Source: Siphonodentalium dalli
Lineage: Eukaryota; Mollusca; Scaphopoda; Gadilida; Siphonodentaliidae
Direction of reading: 5' to 3'
Assembly: GCA_032622095.1 (NCBI GenBank)
Contig: CP136065.1
Coordinates: 24,067,141-24,131,140, forward strand
DNA: 64,000 nucleotides
A program made the translations under genes and the position numbers. This document shows, one piece after another, positions 58,271 through 64,000 of this stretch. Numbering within the stretch: position 1 is the first letter of the stretch; every line of letters starts with the position of its first letter. Under the pieces are notes generated by a model. That model made no database searches and was not told where the DNA came from. It saw nothing but the letters and a program-made list of their open reading frames with translations.

Positions 58271-58743
58271 TATATATATGTTGCTGGTTCGATGGTCACT
58301 AATAAACATAAATACAGGAATAATCACCATAAAGGGCAGTGCGAATTGAAAAAATAATACCGATTTTAACCATACTTTTTTATTTGGATCCCAAGAGTAT
58401 GTATTCTGCACAGGATTGGATTCTACAGAACATTCACACACATATCACTAAATAAATACATATACATATATACATTATGAGTACATGTAGGTCTTGATTT
58501 TTTGGTCTTCATATGGTAAACGTCATCATGACATCAATGTAGTACATGGATATGTCAATTGAACAAAACAGACATGCATACAAGGCAGGCTATGAATAAA
58601 ACTTCCTTGTCATTCAAACGCTTCAAATGCCACCAGAGCTAAACAGGAGGCCCTTCTAAATGGTACCATATAAAGTCAGCTGATGTTAAAACTTTAAAGA
58701 TTTTTTAGATCTTTACAGTGATCTTTAAAGAAATATGTGCTTA
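58271..58743. other. Intergenic, no gene recognised
   Basis: This is a plain spacer between two family M copies. Confidence 0.3.
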
Positions 58744-58956
58744 CAGTAATGCCCTAAATAATCGACTCCTTAACCACAGCAGAATTATGGGTAATTTTTC
58801 AGGAATTAGTCAGGAATATGGCTTGTTGCCATTCATCGGGAAGCTCTCACTGAGAGCTTTCTGATGAATGGCAACAAGCTATATTTCCGACTAATTCCTG
58901 AAAAGTTACCCATAATTATACTGTGGTTAAGGAGTCGATTATTTAGGGCATTACTA
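58744..58956. mobile_element. Family M palindromic MITE
   Basis: The arms start CAGTAATGCCCTAAATAATC and run through CCACAGCAGAATTATGGGTA and ATGGCTTGTTGCCATTCATC, folding back across AGCTCTCACTGAGAGCT. The flanks show TA on both sides (TTA|CAG and CTA|TAG), consistent with a Tc1/mariner-type TA duplication (inference). Each arm is nearly 100 bases. Confidence 0.78.
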
Positions 58957-60938
58957 TAGTTAACTACTTCAATATGATATTACACAACTCAGCTGCTACA
59001 CCCATTTGAAGAGTGTGTCAATCACCTATCATCGCCAAACTATTCAGCACCATTGGCAGTGCATTCTGTAAAACACGACATCTGAACTGCGCAAAAATGT
59101 TCATTCGTCCCAAACAAGTTACTGATAAACAAATGAGAATGCCAATTAGAATCACTTTATTTAGTTACATGTATGGAATAACGACGTTGTGTGCTGGATA
59201 TCTTGATACAAAATTTATTGAAATGTCTGCGTTGAGCAAGTTTATTCGCTGTGACCCACAGCAGTGTTTCAAATAACTTTCAAGCTACACATAATGTTCC
59301 AACGATTTCTCTTCACATACTAATCGTACCTGGTATTATCAGCATTATCAGGGTGAAGACATGTACCAATGTCAAGAATTGGGATACACAGCACTGTATG
59401 TACATTTCAGTTTTGTTTATATATATAATGTTGCAGACAAAATATATGAATATAAATGCATGTATATTGGTATATCTCGAAAAACATATATGGCATGAAA
59501 ATAAAAAGCAGTGATTCTCCTTATATCTGTGGAATTCGTTATAGGGTTATAATTTAGAAATAACAGTCCAATATGACTTTTATAAAAATTATCGGGACTC
59601 CAGGTTATGTCATTTGGATAAACATACAGATGGATAATACAAATGTCATTATACAAGGCTGTGTACAGTTGTGGTAAACAGTCATATTGAACTCGACACT
59701 ATGCTACTTTTCACCACAACCTGGACTTGTACAAGAAAAACACATAATGTACACAACATTGTATAATAACATTAGAGTATATTATATCATTCCACATTCT
59801 GAAAGTAGTGGACAAAAATTGTGCATCAGATTACACGTAGTAATACTATTCAGCTTACTCGTTCCCTAAAGATGTACACACTCTTGCATCAAATCATACA
59901 AAATGATAATACACTGTCACGAACAAACATACCACTCTTGCCAAATCATCCTACAACCATTAGTATAGCACACAGTTACATAATTATTTTATTGTGTTTA
60001 CAGTAATCTGATCACAAGTGGATACAATTACAATTTGCACATATTGGTGATACATTTCTCTGTAACAATAACATTTTGACTTCAGGAGACCAATTGGTAA
60101 ATTTTATGATGACCACATTACAACGAACACTACCGTTGTTTAGTGAACACAATTACACAATTATAATAACAAATTTAAAAATGATTAAGCTTTGGAAAAA
60201 AGAGGCATCCTTTTTTGTGATATAACAAATTACTGTTTCTAATCTGTATGAGATTCAATCCAAGGAAGTGATTATGATTAATTGAACAATATATCATTCA
60301 TGTAAATGTAAAAAAAATGAAGTCAGCTACTAGTAATCCCGTAATATACCTAAATTCTATTCACTTTGCTGGTTACCTGTTAAAATTATGATAAAAATTA
60401 CTTCATATCTGAAGAGGGGGTTTTGAGAATACATCTCAAATTTCACTTTAATAATACATGTACATCTGTGTACATGCACATTATTTTTGAGAATTATTTT
60501 GGTAAATGCTCTTTCAAAAGATACATGCATATACATGTAATAACCATATCCTTATAAGCTAAAGTTGCAAACATTATGTGTCTCTTTAATAGTCCACCAT
60601 GGACTAATGTTATTGAGAATTTGATACTGACAAATATATTATGATTAGATGTTTAATCCTTTGTTTACTGAAGCCAATGGGGTCAAAAAGCACAAATCAC
60701 ATTCATACATGTAGCTAGCTTTTTAAACGAAACACAAATATAACCAGGCTATCACACTCATAACTTGCTTTTCAACTTCCATAATTGTATGATGTCATCG
60801 CTCTCACAACTAAAATGACGGTTCATGCTCCAAAAACTGGGTTTGTTTATTATAAATTACATGTGTATATGAATAGAATGAGCAATTTCGTGACATTCAT
60901 CGAAAACCTTAGGTTATTAGATAAATACATGTTACATA
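58957..60938. other. Intergenic, no gene recognised
   Basis: This is AT-rich sequence with many ATGTACATG-like words. Several frames of 60-87 codons at 59013-60006 lack any domain I recognise. Confidence 0.35.
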
Positions 60939-61146
60939 TAGTATTGTCCTAAATAATCGAGCCCTAAACCACAGCAGAATTATGGGAAATTGTTCAGGAT
61001 GTAATCGGAAATGTGGCTTGCTGCCATTCATTGGAAAGCTCTTGGTGAGAGCTTTCTGATGAATGGCAGCAAGCCATATTTCTGACTAAATCCTGAAAAA
61101 TTTCACATAATTCTGCTGTGGTTAAATGGTACTTCGGGTATTACTT
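60939..61146. mobile_element. Family M palindromic MITE, older copy
   Basis: It has the same arms as 58744-58956 but more mismatches (AGTATTGTCCTAAATAATCG at the left, GGTATTACTT at the right) and the same centre AGCTCTTGGTGAGAGCT. Confidence 0.72.
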
Positions 61147-61453
61147 TACAAGTAATATTAATTTCTTCCCTTATAGATGTAAGTTGTTTTTCATTTACAG
61201 TTCGAAAATGTCATTCAATAGTCTAACTACAGTCTTGTTCATTGGGCCCACACGAATATGAAATGAATGTAATCGACCTTGAAAAGCAAGCTACAATTGT
61301 GACAGATTTGAAAAGCTGGCTGCCGGGACCCATTCTCCATTTGGCCAGGTACTTTAAGCAGACAACAGACAGAGAAACGCCCTAAGGATCCTCAACTAGG
61401 ATGTTCAACAAACAGCCTAATAAATGATTTGGTGGGAATTTAGAAACTATCCA
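61147..61453. other. Intergenic, no gene recognised
   Basis: Nothing was identified. Confidence 0.3.
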
Positions 61454-61925
61454 CAAGCCTGAGCATAAGCTGTCTGTCATTTGCAGAATGAGGTCCCCAG
61501 AGGGTGAATTTAGTGATGCTATCCCACAAAGTGGGCTAGCATCACTAAATTCACCCTCTGGGGACCTCATTCTGCTTAGGCCTCATCTTCTCTGGAAAGT
61601 TTCTTTATTATCAAATTTCTATAGAAACTTCTTCACATAGATTCTGTTTCTTTTCAAGTTTAGTTTCTCTATATCCCCAAATTGGCAGACGACACATTGC
61701 ATAATCGAGGTTCCCAATGGGTGTACATTACAATATTCACCATTTGGGAACTTCAATCTGAGTATACATGTACATGTATGTCTCCCAAAGCAGATGATGT
61801 CATGCTGAATGAGGTCCACAGAGGATGAATTTGGTGATGCTAGCCCGCTGTGTGGGAGAGCGTCACTAAATTCACCATCTGGGGACCTCATTCTGCAAAT
61901 GACAGGCACACTAAACTGAGACTTG
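61454..61925. mobile_element. MITE family H, copy 3
   Basis: Terminal repeats start CAAGCCTGAGCATAAGCTGT and end CACTAAACTGAGACTTG. It has the same internal plan as 57632-58081: a left inverted module, a middle block and a right inverted module. No convincing target duplication remains. Minus frames across it come from the modules. Confidence 0.78.
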
Positions 61926-63785
61926 CTCATTTTTGTACTGTAAATGACTCATTGAACCGGGGTGGCACCCCAGTTAGACCGGCAGACCGCACGTCATTTA
62001 GACATTAAATGCATTTATAAACCGCAAGATAACAGAGGATTGTGTGGTTAAAACGCATGTCATTATGAAACAGTAACTTCAAGCTCCAGCAAATTCATAT
62101 ATGACATAGAAATGAAACAGTCAGCTACATGTACAGTGTATCAACAGTCAAAGAATATAACCAGGATCCTTTACCGCATTTAATCACAGTGCCACAGCCG
62201 TCACAGAACTGTTAATGGTGCAGTTATGGTTTGACTGCAGTGATAAATGCATAATAACCTCAGTTACTGGGTTAGTTACTTAGGGCAGTACAGTAGGTTT
62301 GTGGATTTAAATGCATCTTTCCTGGCAACAATATATGTCTGCTCTGTTTTGTTTGCATTTTATTTACTACTTCATTTGGGTACATTCATTGATGTACGGT
62401 TACTAGTATGGAGTTATGGAGTTGTGTCCATTTCATGCCAAATTAATCAATACATATATGTGTATTAAAGGCCCATTTAATTTTCACCGATTATTTTATA
62501 GTGTCTTGATATACCTTATACCCTTATGTAACCTTATGTTGTTAGTGGACGCTGGCTTCTATAGATGCCACTATATCCACCTCTGATTCTTCATCTTCTA
62601 TTTCTCCGAACTCTCCTGAATTTTTGTTTTTTGTTTGACTGATCGTATACGGTTTTAATAATAATCTATGCCATAAAATATGATAAAAATACTTTTATTT
62701 ATTACCATTTGAATATCTGTGTCTCAGAAGATGCACATAGAGAAATAGAAAACAGCTGAAATCATAGAAAGATTATTATTATTCCTCCCAGAATGCAACA
62801 GAATTCAAACTAAAAATGTATTTTCAATGAAAGGGGAATATGCATGTATACTAGTATATATATCTTCAGATTTAGAATTTTCCCTTCCATTGAAAATAAT
62901 GAAACTTCAGCACCGAACACAGTCGGTATCTCAACAAAAACATGTTCACAGTTTATTACACCGGATAAGTTGATAATACAATGTCTTGGAGCTTCCTCTT
63001 TTAAATGGTATATAATATGGCATACATGTATATTTTATATAAAATTATCTGGGGGTTTGAAAATTAAGTGGGCTTTTAACAATGAGATATGGCTGCAGGA
63101 ATAAACATATGTACAATAAATGGAACAGACAGATACTAGTATCAATCCTAGGAAAGTTTGCTCTTTAAAACATACAACTGTGAGTTGTTAAGTCAATTGT
63201 ATGTTCTGATTAATCCTGAAGGTTCAAATGTCTTTTCTCTGCACATATTAAATGCTGATATCATCCAAAAGTTTATCTTTTTATGTTTGGGTTTACAAAC
63301 AATTTAAAGAAGCTGAGACAACCATCCATATATCTTTTAAATAACCACTATACAAGAGCATTAACATTAATTTTGAATCTTAAAGAAAACAAACTTAAAA
63401 CTTCATAATTACGAGCTAAGACTAACGGTCAGGAAAATTGTGCAAAAAATATATTCATTTAGAAAAACTACTGACAATTGAACTTTCAAGTAAATTAAGT
63501 AAATTTAATAAAATAGATACAAATATATTTGTAACAAAACATAAGATTATATGGAATGTACTAGTAGTTATAAACATGTACAGTGTAGCACTATATACTA
63601 GTAGTATGTCATGTTAAATGTTTATGATCAGTGATGAGCAGGTTAGGAAATATATATTAACCACACTTACATGTACATATACATGTAAGAACACGTACAA
63701 TAAGTTCCAAACATACAATCGAGTGCAAGGTGCTCTCAAAAGAAATACTAGTAGGGTACAATATTTATGAGAATTTAAAAATGGC
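61926..63785 (-). other. 3' flank or untranslated region of the SLC35C1-like gene
   Basis: The stop codon of the transporter is at 63786-63788, so its 3' untranslated region begins here on the minus strand and extends leftwards. A polyadenylation site could not be fixed. No other gene was recognised. Confidence 0.4.
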
Positions 63786-64000
63786 CTATTTTTCTGATTT
63801 TTCATCAGAATCTGTCTTCACCTGCTGAAGAATCTGTTCCGCTGCCGCTTTGTCATGCTCTTCTTTCATAATCCTCCTCTTGACTTCAGTGTATCCACCA
63901 GAGCCAATTAAAACAATGGCATTGCTCAACCACCACAGCCATGGTTTATCATCACTGAAGATAACACATGCCATAACAGTTTGTGCACAAGCTTTAGCTG
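63786..64000 (-). CDS. SLC35C1: GDP-fucose transporter 1 (SLC35C1-like), last coding exon, partial
   Basis: The minus frame, open from the window edge, reads AKACAQTVMACVIFSDDKPW then LWWLSNAIVLIGSGGYTEVK and a charged tail ending in DSDEKSEK and TAG. From memory, vertebrate SLC35C1 has the same landmarks at its C-terminus: a TAKACAQTV motif, then an acidic/basic linker, LWW.SN, a last helix with GS..Y, and a basic-acidic cytosolic tail. SLC35C1 exchanges GDP-fucose from the cytosol for GMP in the Golgi membrane for fucosylation (established). Here only the start of the final two helices and the tail are present; the rest lies beyond 64000. The frame must be read through from upstream, so the internal ATG at 63974 is not a start. 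Another SLC35 nucleotide-sugar transporter is possible but less likely. Confidence 0.85.
   Translation of the reverse strand, partial: AKACAQTVMACVIFSDDKPWLWWLSNAIVLIGSGGYTEVKRRIMKEEHDKAAAEQILQQVKTDSDEKSEK

Overview
This is a eukaryotic, AT-rich, repeat-dense nuclear window. The organism is probably a marine invertebrate, most likely a mollusc (possibly a bivalve). Supporting signs are long introns packed with minisatellites and short inverted-repeat transposons, frequent ACATGTACATG-type words, and GGGCATAACTC-like repeat fragments. The species cannot be fixed from the sequence. No rRNA, tRNA or CRISPR array could be supported.

Two host genes are visible, both on the minus strand. (1) A previously unnamed single-pass membrane protein gene runs from its start codon at 38207 down to at least 6423. 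I assembled seven exons (38207-38135, 31786-31597, 19357-19254, 15558-15388, 12513-12398, 10341-10224, 7015-6423). Every junction has AG/GT borders and the codon phase matches across all six introns. The product has a signal peptide, about 260 residues of Cys-rich ectodomain in small modules, a Thr/Pro stalk, one membrane helix, a Cys-rich juxtamembrane segment and a charged tail. (2) At the right edge, 63786-64000 is the last coding exon of a GDP-fucose transporter (SLC35C1-like). No host exon was recognised in the roughly 25 kb between them.

Layout. 1-6.4 kb: fragment of a multicopy transposon-associated gene, a long foldback repeat, a G-tract-ended element and a 5'-truncated non-LTR retrotransposon with one in-frame stop. 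6.4-38.2 kb: the membrane-protein gene. Its introns carry TTAA-flanked MITEs, hairpin elements with 8-bp target duplications, and tandem arrays of 50, 21, 24, 41, about 300-350 and 29 bp (the last with about 80 copies). 38.2-63.8 kb: intergenic, with further copies of the same MITE families, a degenerate satellite of about 290 bp, several short minisatellites and trinucleotide tracts.

The most informative repeat evidence is a set of natural empty sites. A palindromic element at 16826-17302 sits at a TTAA inside another TTAA element whose uninterrupted copy is at 44659-45236. A 107-bp hairpin at 40813-40919 interrupts a 54-bp tandem array with an 8-bp duplication. At least four unrelated-looking families share TTAA targets, which fits mobilisation by piggyBac-type transposases (inference).
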